64,000 nucleotides of DNA from JAIVGV01 sp031425275 (GTDB lineage Bacteria; Acidobacteriota; Blastocatellia; Pyrinomonadales; Pyrinomonadaceae), in assembly GCA_031425275.1 (NCBI GenBank), contig JANPJA010000073.1, positions 62,001-126,000 of the forward strand, written 5' to 3'. The notes beneath the pieces are model-generated. The model was not told the origin of the DNA, searched no databases, and was given only the letters and a program-made list of their open reading frames with translations. Within the stretch, counting starts at the first letter, position 1. Every line of letters starts with the position of its first letter. A program made the translations under genes and the position numbers. This document shows, piece by piece, positions 15,606 through 24,654 of the stretch.

Positions 15606-16103
15606 ATGAAAAAGCGGGCTGCAATTTTCTTACTACTGCTGTCGGCCGTCGCCGCACCCGCGGCCGTCGCGCAGAAGACGGGGCCGGAACTGCTCGGCGT
15701 CCGGCTCGGGACGACGGAGGCCGAGGCCCGCGCCCGGCTCGACAGGATCGGGCGCTGGGAGGAAGAGAAAGAACTGCGCCGCGACACCGTCTGGGAACTC
15801 AAAGGCGACCGCCGTTTCCGGGCGGCCGCCGTCGGCTTCGTCAAAGAGACGCGCCGCGTCCGCTACGTGACGGCCTTCGCGCGCGAGGGGGGCGAGCGGG
15901 TGCGGCCCGCCGACGTGCTCGACTTGAAGCAAGCGAAGCGTGTCGTGGACCCGGCCGGGAACTACCACCTGACGCAGACGGTCAAGGCCCGCAAGGGCCG
16001 CCCCGGCTACCTGATCGTCGTGTTCGGCAAAGACCCGGAGGCGCTGATCCGGTTGTCGGTGAAAATGATCGAACAGGCGGGCGCGGAGGCCGAGGGCAAG
16101 TAG
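15606..16103 (+). CDS. Exported protein of unknown function
   Basis: The 165-residue protein has a signal peptide (MKKRAAIFLLLLSAVAAPAAVAQ) and a small mature domain. The part LLGVRLGTTEAEARARLDRIGRW resembles the 'G.rlGms.aev..rlG' start of SmpA/beta-lactamase-inhibitor-like folds, in which a short repeat precedes a strand pair (WELKGDRRFRAAAVGF). The C-terminal half continues with strands (YLIVVFGKDPEALIRLSVKM). I cannot assign a family. AGGTCTTTTTGAG precedes the ATG. It stands alone between two terminated units. Confidence 0.65.
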   Translation: MKKRAAIFLLLLSAVAAPAAVAQKTGPELLGVRLGTTEAEARARLDRIGRWEEEKELRRDTVWELKGDRRFRAAAVGFVKETRRVRYVTAFAREGGERVRPADVLDLKQAKRVVDPAGNYHLTQTVKARKGRPGYLIVVFGKDPEALIRLSVKMIEQAGAEAEGK

Positions 16104-16180
16104 GGGCGGCGGGCGGGCGGCAAACGCGGACGCCGTGAAGGGGGGGCGAGGCCGTGTGGGTCGAGGGGCGTGAGGCCGGG

Positions 16181-17599
16181 TCAGCGTTTCAAGATCAGGT
16201 TGAGCATCCGAACGATGATGAGAGCCTCCTCGGCGCGCATCTGCCGCCGCTGGTTGGGGTCAAGCCCGGTCGCGCTGAATTTCTCACCGCCCGCGGCCGA
16301 CAGGGGCGAGTCGGTGCCGAAGACGTTTCCGGGCGCGCCCGCCCCGCCCCGCCCCGCCTCGATGGTGAAGACCTTCCGCGACGATCCCGAATTGGATAAC
16401 GTCGCCGAGCGCAGCTCGGCGCGTGCGGCCCTGAATCTCTCCACCCCGTCGTCGGCGACGAAGGCGACGGCCTCCTGACTGACGAAGAGATCGCCGAAGC
16501 AGTGTCGCTCAAACGCGCCGCCGCAATTGTCGTACGTGACGCGGAAGAAGAGCGGCCCGCCCACCTCGACGACGCGGCGCATTACTTCGTCGGCGGCCCG
16601 CCAGTCGGACTTGTAGTAGAGCAGGGCGGTGAAGAGGCGGGGGTAGGCCTCGTGCTCGGCGGGGTCGAGGTCGAGCGCCCGCCGCAGCAGCCGGATGGCC
16701 TCGTCAATTTCGCCACGCCGGAGACGGTCTTCTCCTTCCCCGACCAGTTCGAGGTAGAGGGGGAAGTCCGTGATGCCGGCGCGCACTTTGTCGGAGCGGC
16801 CCGCGCGCCAGATTGTCAACGTCGCCAACGAGCCGGGGCGCAGCACCCTGATGGACGACCAGAACTCCCCCACGTCGGAGACGGAGCGGCCGTTGACGGC
16901 CGTCACCACGTCGCCCGCCCGCAGTCCGGCCGCCGCGGCGACGCTGCCGGGCCGCACGTGTTGGAGGAGTAGCCCGCGCCCGCGTGTGACGCCGCGCGCG
17001 GCCGCCGTCTCGGGCATCAACGCCTGCACGCGCAAAGCGAGATAGCCGTCGCCGGAGCGTCCCGGAACGAGCGGCGGCGGCGGGCTCCTCGTGGGCGGGA
17101 GCGGCGGGAGCAGGTTGGAGCGCGGCGTGGGCGTGGGCGTGGGCGTGGCAGACGGAGTCGGCACCGTGCGCGGACGTTCACGGTCGGCGAGCAGCCCGCC
17201 CGGCTGCGCCCTGCCCGGCTGCGCCCTGCCCGGCTGCGGCACGTCGGTGCGCGGCCGGTAGTTGGCACGCACGGCGTCGATGAGGGCCGAAGGCGCGCCC
17301 GCCGCGCGCAACTCCGCCTCGTCAACTTCGGTCATCCGAAAGTCCGCGCCGTACTGCTTAATCTCATTCAACATTTCCCGTCTGGCTAACGCTTTCGCGC
17401 CGGGCGACAAGGGGGCGATGTTTTGCAACGACCTCAGCAAACCCTGCTTGGTCACCGGCGGAATCGCCCTCCGCGCGCCCGGCCCGCCCCTGCGTTGCGC
17501 CGGGGCGGCGACGGCGCAAAGCACGCAGACCGCGGACAGGACGGCCGCGGCCAGAAGGCGCGCTCGGGGGCGGCGATTCTCTGGTGAGTAGTTCGGCAT
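16181..17599 (-). CDS. Exported PDZ- and TPR-containing protein
   Basis: The 472-residue protein begins with a signal peptide (RLLAAAVLSAVCVLCAVAAPAQ) and an N-terminal helical region (LLRSLQNIAPLSPGAKALAR). A Pro/Thr-rich linker includes the repeated GRAQP and TPTP units. A PDZ-like domain follows (GVTRGRGLLLQHVRPGSVAAAAGLRAGDVVTAVNGRSV), then a TPR-like pair (GEIDEAIRLLRRALDLDPAEH). The last 130 residues (FRVTYDNCGGAFERHCFGDL) are of unknown fold. The ATG at 17599 has GGAGAT eight bases before it. It follows the Ser/Thr kinase gene on the same strand, so it may be a substrate or output partner of that kinase, by inference only. Confidence 0.75.
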   Translation of the reverse strand: MPNYSPENRRPRARLLAAAVLSAVCVLCAVAAPAQRRGGPGARRAIPPVTKQGLLRSLQNIAPLSPGAKALARREMLNEIKQYGADFRMTEVDEAELRAAGAPSALIDAVRANYRPRTDVPQPGRAQPGRAQPGGLLADRERPRTVPTPSATPTPTPTPRSNLLPPLPPTRSPPPPLVPGRSGDGYLALRVQALMPETAAARGVTRGRGLLLQHVRPGSVAAAAGLRAGDVVTAVNGRSVSDVGEFWSSIRVLRPGSLATLTIWRAGRSDKVRAGITDFPLYLELVGEGEDRLRRGEIDEAIRLLRRALDLDPAEHEAYPRLFTALLYYKSDWRAADEVMRRVVEVGGPLFFRVTYDNCGGAFERHCFGDLFVSQEAVAFVADDGVERFRAARAELRSATLSNSGSSRKVFTIEAGRGGAGAPGNVFGTDSPLSAAGGEKFSATGLDPNQRRQMRAEEALIIVRMLNLILKR

Positions 17600-17673
17600 G
17601 AAAGCCATCTCCGGCCTGTGCCCGACGGTGAAGCGAGAAATCGTGCGCGTCGTAGCAGGTTGCCCGGGCCGCC

Positions 17674-19587
17674 TCACGGGCGTCTTCCCTCACGGAGCGG
17701 GATGAGCGCCTTTTGGGCGGCTCTCCGATCCGCCGCCTCCCTGCGTTTCGCCGCGGCTCTGCGTTCCGCCGCGGCCTTGCGTGTCGCTTCTTCCTGACGC
17801 AACCGTTCCGCGCGTCGCGCCTCACTCCGACGATGCAGTTCAGCTTGCCGCGCCTCGTCCTGACGCTGCTGCTGCTGCTGCTGCTCCGCACGCCGCGCGG
17901 CCTCTTCGGCCTTGCGTCTTTCCTGCTCCGCGCGTTTAAGTTCACCGGGCTGAATCGTGGGCCGTGTCGTTACGCTTCGGGCCGGGGCCGGGGTCGTCGT
18001 GTTGCCGCTCGCGCCCGGGCCGCGATTAACGCTGGCCGACGGCGGCGGTTGGGTTGGCTCCGGCGTGGGCCGGGAGACGGTCTGTGTCGGCGACGGCTGC
18101 TGCGTGGGCGCGGAGAGGGGCGTCGGCGAGCCGCCGGGTTGAGACGTGCCGTCGGTCGGCAATTGGAGTCCGTATAAGATGACGTACATCGCGATCAGAG
18201 AGCCGACGAGGGCGACGACGAAAGCTCCGCCCGCGATTCTCTTCCAACCGAATTGGCGCGGATACGTTTCGGACGCATTGAAGTCGGAGAACCTGCCGGG
18301 GCGAACTTGAATGAGGGTCTCGTCCGCCGGGCTATCGACGGGGCCGGGCGCGGGCGGCGCGTGTGGGGCGTGTGGGGAGCCGACCTCGTCCGGCACAACT
18401 TCGTTCGGCGTAACTTCGTCCGGCGCAACTTCGTCCGGCGTAACTTCGTCCGGCGCAACTTCGTCCGCGCCGGGGGGCATCGGCGCTTGATCCCGCGCGT
18501 CGCGCTCAGGTTCGGGCGGCGTCGGTTGAAGCGGTTCGCTCCCCCGCTCCAACGGCTTCGGGCGGGCTTTCCGCGTGGCCTCGTTGACGGGATCGCTTTC
18601 CGCTTCCGGGCCGCCGCCGCCGCCCGCCGGGGGAGACGCGGGGCCGGGCGACGGCTGCGGCGTCGGCTGTGGCGTCGGCTGTGGTTGTGGCAGGGGGGCG
18701 AACCGGGTCGGGCGGGCGCCGTGAATGTCCAGATCGCGCTTCAACACACGCAGATCGATCAGCATCTCTTTGATCGTCTGGTAGCGATCCTCGCGATCCT
18801 TGCGCAACGCTTTGGCGACGATGCGCTCTAACTCGTCCGAGACTTCATGGGAATAGCGCGGCAGCGGCAGGGGTGAATGATCGCCCAACACGTTCTTGAT
18901 GATCGCGTTCGGTGTCGGCCCGTCGAAGGGCGTGACCCCGGCGATCATCTCGTAGATGACGACGCCGACGCTCCAGATGTCGCTCCGCCCGTCAACGTCT
19001 TCGCCCTCGTGCTGTTCGGGCGACATGTACTTGGTCGTCCCGAGGAGCATGTCCCGCTTCGTCCGCACCACATTGCGCCGCTGCGAGTCCGGCACCAGTT
19101 CTTCCTGCCCGGTGAACTTCGCCACCCCGAAGTCGAGAACTTTCACCTGCCCGCTCCTGCCGAGCATGATGTTCTCCGGCTTGATGTCGCGATGGACGAT
19201 GCCTTGCTCGTGCGCCGCCGCCAGCGCGTCGGCGAGCTGCACGGCGATCCCCAGTGCTTCGCCCTGCTTGATCGGCGGCTGCTGCCGGCTCATGCGCGCG
19301 CGCAGCGTGATCCCTTCGACGAACTCGGTCACGTGGAAGTAGGTCTGGCCCACCTGCCCCACGTCGAAGACGGTGATGATGTTCGGATGGTTGAGGGCCG
19401 AGGCGGCGTAGGCCTCCTGTCGGAAGCGGAGCAGGTCGTCTTCGTCCTCGGAGTGAGTGGGAAGAATCTTGAGGGCGACGATGCGTCGCAGGTTGGTGTC
19501 GCGCGCCTCGTAGACCTTGCCGAACCCGCCCTCGCCGAGCAGCGAAATGATCCGGTAACGGCCGAGCATGTGACCTTTTTCCAACAT
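17674..19587 (-). CDS. Membrane Ser/Thr protein kinase with extracytoplasmic coiled coil
   Basis: The 637-residue Hanks-type kinase has the glycine loop LLGEGGFGKVYEARD, lysine in VALKIL, HRDIKPENIML (about residue 131), DFGVAKF and GTTKYMSPEQ, all intact. A Pro-rich linker with five DEV[AT]P-type pentapeptides (about 372-397, encoded by 15-bp DNA repeats) leads to one membrane helix (about 452-472, VVALVGSLIAMYVILYG). Outside lies a Pro/Thr-rich segment and a long Glu/Arg/Gln coiled coil (RRAEQQQQQQRQDEARQAEL). No PASTA domain is present. A start at ATG 19569 (MLGRYR), which has a better ribosome-binding site (AAAAAGG), is also possible. Confidence 0.92.
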   Translation of the reverse strand: MLEKGHMLGRYRIISLLGEGGFGKVYEARDTNLRRIVALKILPTHSEDEDDLLRFRQEAYAASALNHPNIITVFDVGQVGQTYFHVTEFVEGITLRARMSRQQPPIKQGEALGIAVQLADALAAAHEQGIVHRDIKPENIMLGRSGQVKVLDFGVAKFTGQEELVPDSQRRNVVRTKRDMLLGTTKYMSPEQHEGEDVDGRSDIWSVGVVIYEMIAGVTPFDGPTPNAIIKNVLGDHSPLPLPRYSHEVSDELERIVAKALRKDREDRYQTIKEMLIDLRVLKRDLDIHGARPTRFAPLPQPQPTPQPTPQPSPGPASPPAGGGGGPEAESDPVNEATRKARPKPLERGSEPLQPTPPEPERDARDQAPMPPGADEVAPDEVTPDEVAPDEVTPNEVVPDEVGSPHAPHAPPAPGPVDSPADETLIQVRPGRFSDFNASETYPRQFGWKRIAGGAFVVALVGSLIAMYVILYGLQLPTDGTSQPGGSPTPLSAPTQQPSPTQTVSRPTPEPTQPPPSASVNRGPGASGNTTTPAPARSVTTRPTIQPGELKRAEQERRKAEEAARRAEQQQQQQRQDEARQAELHRRSEARRAERLRQEEATRKAAAERRAAAKRREAADRRAAQKALIPLREGRRP

Positions 19588-19610
19588 GGAGCGCGCGTCA
19601 CGCCTCGCAA

Positions 19611-19653
19611 CGCCCCGTCGGCCGACGGCTATCCACCGTCGGCCGACGGGGCG
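19611..19653. repeat. Perfect 18-bp inverted repeat upstream of the kinase gene
   Basis: CGCCCCGTCGGCCGACGG (19611-19628) and its exact complement (19636-19653) flank a 7-nt loop. Each arm contains the smaller palindrome GTCGGCCGAC. There is no T-run on either side, so it may be a weak terminator for panC or an operator or leader structure for the kinase, whose start is 24 bases away. Confidence 0.75.
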
Positions 19654-19843
19654 GAATTAAAGAAGGGTTAGGATACCGCTTGAGAGATGAAAGACGGGCA
19701 CGGGAAACGTGTGGAGCGCCGTGATCGGGGTTTCGCCCGCGCCCGCTTTTGGATGCGCGAGGATGCTACCACTTCGCGCCCGAAGAGGTACAGCCGGACA
19801 CGGGCGCGGCGGGCGGGGAAAGATGCGCCGCCCGCCGCGCGCC

Positions 19844-20722
19844 CTACGGCAGGACGAGCGGGCCGGTCTTGTTCGTTTTGTTGAGGATGATGTTGTCGAT
19901 GAGGCGCGTCTTGCCGAAGCGGACGGCGAGGGAGACGAGGACGGCGCGGTCTTCGAGGCGGTCGAGTTTTTCCAGCGTGTCGGCGTCGTTGACGGAGACG
20001 TAGTCCACCTGCGCGCGCGGCTCGCGCTCGATGTCGGCGCGGACGATCTCGGCGAGCCGCTTGGCGGAGCGTTCGCCCTCGGCGTAGGCCGACTCGGCGT
20101 GCGCCAGCGCGCGGTAGAGGACGGGGGCGGCGCGGCGATCCTCTTCGGCGAGGTAGGCGTTGCGCGACGAGAAGGCGAGGCCCGACTGCTCGCGCACGGT
20201 CGGGAGCACGACGATCTCGGTGCTGATGGCGAGGTCGCGCACGAGGCGGCGCACCACCAAAGTCTGCTGCGCGTCCTTCTGGCCGAAGAAGGCGAAGTCG
20301 GGGCGGACGATGTTGAAGAGGATGTTCAGCACGGTGGCGACGCCGCGGAAGTGGCCGGGGCGGGCCGCGCCTTCCAGATGCTCGGAGAGGTTGGTGACTT
20401 CGACGAAGGTCGAGAAGCCTTTCGGGTACATCTCCTCGGGCGGGGGCGCGAAGATGTAATCGACGTTGTAGTCGCCGAGCAGGCCGGTGTCCTTGGTCAG
20501 GTCGCGCGGGTACTTCTGGAAGTCTTCGCCCGGCCCGAACTGTTTCGGGTTGACGAAGATCGAGATGACGACCGTGTCGCACATCCGCCGCGCCTCGCGC
20601 ACGAGCGACAGGTGGCCCTCGTGGAGCGCGCCCATCGTCGGCACGATCCCTATCGACTTGTCGTCGCGCCGCATCTTGCGCGACACCGAACGCATCCGCT
20701 GACTGCGGTTGATGATTTCCAT
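19844..20722 (-). CDS. panC: Pantothenate synthetase
   Basis: The 292-residue enzyme joins pantoate and beta-alanine using ATP, the last step of pantothenate synthesis. It shows the family signature IVPTMGALHEGHLSLVREAR with the HxGH-type nucleotide site, ISIFVNPKQFGPGEDFQKYPR, FFGQKDAQQTLVVRRLVRDL and SSRNAYL. Length is typical (about 280-290). It follows panB on the same strand, with a 131-nt gap filled by an iterated hairpin repeat, and folK lies upstream of panB. The three genes form a vitamin cluster supplying coenzyme A and folate precursors. Confidence 0.97.
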   Translation of the reverse strand: MEIINRSQRMRSVSRKMRRDDKSIGIVPTMGALHEGHLSLVREARRMCDTVVISIFVNPKQFGPGEDFQKYPRDLTKDTGLLGDYNVDYIFAPPPEEMYPKGFSTFVEVTNLSEHLEGAARPGHFRGVATVLNILFNIVRPDFAFFGQKDAQQTLVVRRLVRDLAISTEIVVLPTVREQSGLAFSSRNAYLAEEDRRAAPVLYRALAHAESAYAEGERSAKRLAEIVRADIEREPRAQVDYVSVNDADTLEKLDRLEDRAVLVSLAVRFGKTRLIDNIILNKTNKTGPLVLP

Positions 20723-20729
20723 AGAGAAA

Positions 20730-20850
20730 CGTCAGTGGTCAGTTGTCCGTGGTTAGTTGTTCCTGCGCGAACCGGCTCGGGGGTCACGTCTGAAGTGCGT
20801 GCCTCACGCCGCCACAAACAACTGACCACGGACAACCGACCACTGACAAT
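20730..20850. repeat. CAGTTGTCCGTGG-type iterated inverted repeat between panB and panC
   Basis: The left arm is GTCAGTGGTCAGTTGTCCGT followed by GGTTAGTTGTT. The right arm begins AACAACTGACCACGGACAAC and ends CCACTGACA, complementary to the left. The spacer is about 53 nt. Members of the same family are at 24432, 39686, 43250, 45330 and 59695. Confidence 0.88.
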
Positions 20851-20853
20851 ATT

Positions 20854-21768
20854 TTAACACTTCGACTCGTCGCTCAGGGCGGAGCGGCGGGTGGCGCGCG
20901 CGAAGGCTTCGGCTTCGAGTTCGGCGGCGGCCTCCGCCGGGAGCGGGTAGGACTCGTTCTCCGCCGGGTACGCCCCCGCGCGCACGTCGTCGGCGAAGCG
21001 CGTGACGGCCTCGGTCATCTGGGCGCGCAGGTCAACGTACTGGCGGACGAAGCGCGGGCGCGTCGGGCTGAAGGAGAAGCCGACGAGATCGTGGAGGACG
21101 AGAATCTGCGAGTCGCAACCCTCGCCCGCGCCGATGCCGATGGTGGGGACTCGCACGGCGTCGGTGACGAGCCGCGCGATCTCGCGCGGGATGACTTCGA
21201 GGACGAGGGCGAAGACGCCCGCCGCTTCGAGCGCGAGCGCGTCTTCGATCAGCGCGCGCGCCGTCTCGGCCGTCTTGCCTTGCAGCCGGAAGCCGCCGAG
21301 CTTGTTGACCGACTGCGGCGTCAAACCGATGTGCCCCATCACGGGAATCTCTTCGGCGACGAGGCGGCGGACGAGTTCGGCGCGCGCCCTGCCGCCTTCC
21401 AACTTGACGGCCTCCGCGCCGCCGTCCTTGACGAGCCGCAGGGCGGCGCGCACGGCGTCGTCCGCGCCCGTGTGGTAGGAGCCGTAGGGCATGTCGGCGA
21501 CGAGCAGCGCGCGCTGCGTGCCGCGCCGCGCGGCCCGCGTGTGGTGCACCATCTCGTCGAGGGAGACGGGGACGGTCGTGTCGTAGCCGAGGACGACGTT
21601 GCCGACCGAGTCGCCGACTAAGATGATGTCGGTGCCCGCCTCATCGACGATGCGCGCGGTCGGGTAGTCGTAAGCCGTCAGGCAGACGAGCCGTTCCCCC
21701 CGCTCCTTGCTCGCGCGCACGGCCGGCACCGTCACCTTCTCCGGGCGCTGTTGTTTGAGATATGCCAT
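20854..21768 (-). CDS. panB: 3-methyl-2-oxobutanoate hydroxymethyltransferase
   Basis: The 304-residue enzyme makes ketopantoate from 2-oxoisovalerate and methylene-tetrahydrofolate. Diagnostic segments are LTAYDYPTARIVDEAGTDII, LVGDSVGNVVLGYDTT with the metal-binding GDS, DMPYGSY, GGAEAVKLEGG, MGHIGLTPQSVNKLGG and TIGIGAGEGCDSQILVLHDL. The C-terminus is about 30 residues longer than in short PanB proteins and rich in Ala and Glu. It lies between folK and panC on the same strand, a sensible grouping because the reaction uses a folate cofactor. Confidence 0.97.
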   Translation of the reverse strand: MAYLKQQRPEKVTVPAVRASKERGERLVCLTAYDYPTARIVDEAGTDIILVGDSVGNVVLGYDTTVPVSLDEMVHHTRAARRGTQRALLVADMPYGSYHTGADDAVRAALRLVKDGGAEAVKLEGGRARAELVRRLVAEEIPVMGHIGLTPQSVNKLGGFRLQGKTAETARALIEDALALEAAGVFALVLEVIPREIARLVTDAVRVPTIGIGAGEGCDSQILVLHDLVGFSFSPTRPRFVRQYVDLRAQMTEAVTRFADDVRAGAYPAENESYPLPAEAAAELEAEAFARATRRSALSDESKC

Positions 21769-21865
21769 TAGTGGTCGCTCAAGTTGTTTCCGGGTTAAGA
21801 GCCTTCGAGGTGACGCGGATTATAGGCACAGCAAGGCGGCGGCGACAAGGGAATAAGAAGCGGAC

Positions 21866-22014
21866 AACGATGAACGATGAACGATGAGCTACTAACAGTT
21901 TTCAGTTTTCAGTTTTCAGAGATGTCGAAGGCTACAGGTTTCACCGATGACAAGTTTCCTGTCTGAAAACTAAAAACTGCCTTCACTTCATTGCTCGTCG
22001 TTCCGCCTTCATCG
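21866..22014. repeat. AACGATGAACG / CAGTTTTCAGTTTT composite inverted repeat after folK
   Basis: The outer words are CGATGAACGATGAACGATGA with CTTCACTTCATTGCTCGTCG on the far side. The inner words are CAGTTTTCAGTTTTCAG and CTGAAAACTAAAAACTG. The element runs into the folK stop codon (22009-22011), which lies in the right outer arm. Related elements are at 27848 and 42558. Confidence 0.8.
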
Positions 22015-22512
22015 TTTCTCCGGCTGCCACAGCGTGACGGCCGAGCGGTCGGGCGTCGCGGCGAGAAGTTGGGCGAAAGTTTGTCGGAGCGTGGGGTGCC
22101 GCGCGTCGGGCGCGAGTTCGGCGAGGGGGACGAGGACGAAGCGGCGCAGGTGGAGGCACGGGTGCGGGAGGCGGAGAAAGTCGTTGTCGGACGTTTGATC
22201 GGAGTAGGTGAGCAGGTCGAGATCGATGGTGCGCGCGGCGCGCGAGCGCTCGCGGCGGCGGCCCAGGGCGTACTCGATGCGCAGCAGTCGCGCGAGCGTC
22301 TGCCGCGGCGTGAACGCGCCCGGCTTGAGCGACAGCTCGGCGATCATGTTGAGGTAGGCGGGCTGAACGTCCGCGACTCCGACCGGCTCGGTCTCGTAAA
22401 CGCGCGAGAGGCGCGAGACGCACAACCCCGCGTCGAGCATCCCGCGCACGGCCAGCAGCAGGTGGCCCGCGCGGTCGCCCAGATTCGAGCCGAGACTGAC
22501 GTAAGCTTTCAC
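22009..22512 (-). CDS. folK: 2-amino-4-hydroxy-6-hydroxymethyldihydropteridine pyrophosphokinase
   Basis: The 167-residue enzyme transfers pyrophosphate from ATP to the pterin in folate synthesis. It shows AYVSLGSNLGDRAGHL at the start, SRVYETEPVGVADVQPAYLN, LLRIEYALGRRRERSRAARTIDLDLL (the catalytic loop with two aspartates) and LPHPCLHLRRFVLVPLAELAPD. The start is GTG 22512 (VKAYVSLG); the frame remains open upstream for 39 codons, but these lack family similarity. It is the first gene of the folK-panB-panC run. The stop codon lies inside a dispersed repeat. Confidence 0.95.
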   Translation of the reverse strand: MKAYVSLGSNLGDRAGHLLLAVRGMLDAGLCVSRLSRVYETEPVGVADVQPAYLNMIAELSLKPGAFTPRQTLARLLRIEYALGRRRERSRAARTIDLDLLTYSDQTSDNDFLRLPHPCLHLRRFVLVPLAELAPDARHPTLRQTFAQLLAATPDRSAVTLWQPEKR

Positions 22513-22706
22513 GCGGGTAGCGTAACGGAAAAACGGCGCGGCTGTGAAGGCGCGTCCACGAATATCGTGACTGTCGTCGTCGAGCCTCGCGAGAGCCAAA
22601 TTAACGGCGACACTAATTAACGAACACATGATTTATGACACCGCCTAACGGCCGTCTCGTTTTACAGATTCTCATATCCAAGTAAGAATGTCGGCGGAGG
22701 GCGGCG

Positions 22707-24431
22707 ATGGCGAGCGGGGCGCGAGAGTCAAGCACGGCGGGGCGGGGGGGCGGGCGGGCGCAGTTGGGCGCGCTCGTGTGGCTGAAGTGGCGTGTGTTGC
22801 GCAACTCCCTGCGGTCGCGGCGCGGGGCGGCGAACCGCGCGGCCTCGGCCGTGGGGACGCTGGCGGCCGCCGCGCTGTCGCTTTTGTTCGCGGCGGGGAT
22901 GGGCGCGGCCGGCTACTGGCTCGCGCGCGCGACCGACCCGGCGCACGCGGTCGCCGCGCGGGGCGACGCGGTGCAGCCGATGCTGCTGCTCTTCGGGCTG
23001 CTGTCGATCATGTTTCTGATGTGGGCGCTCGTCCCGCTCAGCCTCGGCGGCGGCACCGGCTTCGACCCCGGCCCGCTGCTGCTCTACCCCATCTCTTTGC
23101 GCCAACTCTTCCTCGTCGATCTGCTGAGCGAGCTGTCGAGCCTCTCGACTTTGTTCGCCGCGCCGTCATTGCTCGCCGTGGGCCTCGGGGCGGGTCTCGC
23201 GCGGGGCCGCGTCGCGCAGTCGCTCGCCGCCGCCGCAGTCGCGGCCTGTTTCGGGGCCGCGCTCGCGAAACTGGTCTCGACCGCCGTCGCGAGTCTGATG
23301 CGGGCGCGGCGCGCGCGGGGCGAGATGCTGTTGGCCGCGCTCGGCATCGTCGGCGCGTTCTCCGGCCTGCTCGTCAGTCAGGGCTTCGAGTTGATCCGCG
23401 GCGCGGACGAGTTCCCCGCGGCGCTCGGTTGGACTCCGCCGGGCGCGCTCGTCGCCGCGCTCACGGCCCCGTCGCGGCCCGGCGCAAGCCCCGGCGATTA
23501 TCTGCTGGCGGTGGCGACGCTCGGCGTCTATGCGGCGGCGGCCGTGGGGTTGACCTACGTGGTCGCCACGCGCGCCCTGCGTTCGAGCGGCGGGGCGGGG
23601 AAGCGTCGCGGGGGGGATCGTGAAGGGGGCGTCGCGGCGGCGGCGCGGGCGGCCGTGGGGTGGCGCGTGCCGCTGCTCTCGACACAGCTCGCGACCGTGT
23701 TCGAGAAGGAGATGCGCTACGCCTTGCGCAACGCGCAGTTGAGAGTGATCGTGTTGATGCCCGTCGTGATGACCGTCGCGCTCAGCTTCGGCTTCGGCCC
23801 GCGCCGCGGCGGGTTTGGCGACATGGGCGCGGCCGCGCCGTACTTCGAGGGCGTGCGCGGCGGACTCGGCATGTTCTACGTCTTCATCATCCTCTCCGCG
23901 CTCGCGGGGAACCTCTTCGGGTTCGACGGCGCGGGCGCGCGCTCATACGTCCTGTCGCCCGTCCCGCGCCGCACCATTCTGCTGGGCAAGAACTTGGCCG
24001 TCTTCTGCGTCGCGGTCGTCGCGGCCGTCGCGGTCGGCGTCACCAACCGACTCATCCACGGCGGGGCGGGGTGGGGCGCGCTCCTCTTCACCGCGCTCTG
24101 CTTCATACACTTCGCGGCCTTCTTTACCACGGTCGGCAACTACACCTCGGTGCGCTTCCCGCGCCGGCTCCAGTTCGGGCGGCGGATGAACGCTTCGGGC
24201 GTGGCGGGGCTGCTGATGATCCCGACGATTGTGGCGGCGATTGCGCCGCCCGCGCTCGCCGCCGTGGCGGGCTGGCTCTCCGGGAGGGTGTGGATCGAGT
24301 ATGTTATACTGGCCGCGTTCGCCACTCTTTCGGTCGCCGCCTACCTGCTGCTCATCGGCGCGCAGGGGCGCGAGCTGGAACGCCGCGAACTCGACATCCT
24401 TGAGGTCGTGACCGGGCGCGACGAGGCGTGA
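22707..24431 (+). CDS. ABC-2-like exporter permease, multi-pass membrane protein
   Basis: The 574-residue protein has about ten to twelve hydrophobic helices. The two halves have a similar layout: each begins with an amphipathic entry segment (ALVWLKWRVLRNSLRSRRGA; LATVFEKEMRYALRNAQLRV) followed by helices, the design of large ABC-2-type permeases. SYVLSPVPRRTILLGKNLAVF in the second half is characteristic, as is LLLYPISLRQLFLVDLLSEL in the first. The ATPase partner is not in this neighbourhood, so substrate is unknown. It is a single gene between the divergent folK and a repeat. Confidence 0.75.
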   Translation: MASGARESSTAGRGGGRAQLGALVWLKWRVLRNSLRSRRGAANRAASAVGTLAAAALSLLFAAGMGAAGYWLARATDPAHAVAARGDAVQPMLLLFGLLSIMFLMWALVPLSLGGGTGFDPGPLLLYPISLRQLFLVDLLSELSSLSTLFAAPSLLAVGLGAGLARGRVAQSLAAAAVAACFGAALAKLVSTAVASLMRARRARGEMLLAALGIVGAFSGLLVSQGFELIRGADEFPAALGWTPPGALVAALTAPSRPGASPGDYLLAVATLGVYAAAAVGLTYVVATRALRSSGGAGKRRGGDREGGVAAAARAAVGWRVPLLSTQLATVFEKEMRYALRNAQLRVIVLMPVVMTVALSFGFGPRRGGFGDMGAAAPYFEGVRGGLGMFYVFIILSALAGNLFGFDGAGARSYVLSPVPRRTILLGKNLAVFCVAVVAAVAVGVTNRLIHGGAGWGALLFTALCFIHFAAFFTTVGNYTSVRFPRRLQFGRRMNASGVAGLLMIPTIVAAIAPPALAAVAGWLSGRVWIEYVILAAFATLSVAAYLLLIGAQGRELERRELDILEVVTGRDEA

Positions 24432-24559
24432 AGGTCAGTTGTCTGTGGTCAGTTGTCCGTAGTCAGTCGTTTGTGCTCATTAACCGTTCGGGTTTTTCTG
24501 TCAGTCGAACGCTTCCGCGGGCACGAACAACTGACCACTGACCACGGACGACTGACAAC
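24432..24559. repeat. CAGTTGTCCGTGG-type iterated inverted repeat
   Basis: The left arm is GGTCAGTTGTCTGTGGTCAG, continuing with TTGTCCGTAGTCAGTCG. The right arm is ACAACTGACCACTGACCACG, continuing with GACGACTGACAAC. The spacer is about 60 nt with a TTTTTCTGTC tract. It starts directly at the stop codon of the permease gene. Confidence 0.87.
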
Positions 24560-24654
24560 CTAATCTTGATTCCAGAGGTGCGCGGCCGGGGCTTGGTTGA
24601 AGCCGTCGCGGGGCGCATCCGGGCGGGAAAGCAAGCGGCCCCGTCCAGACACAA

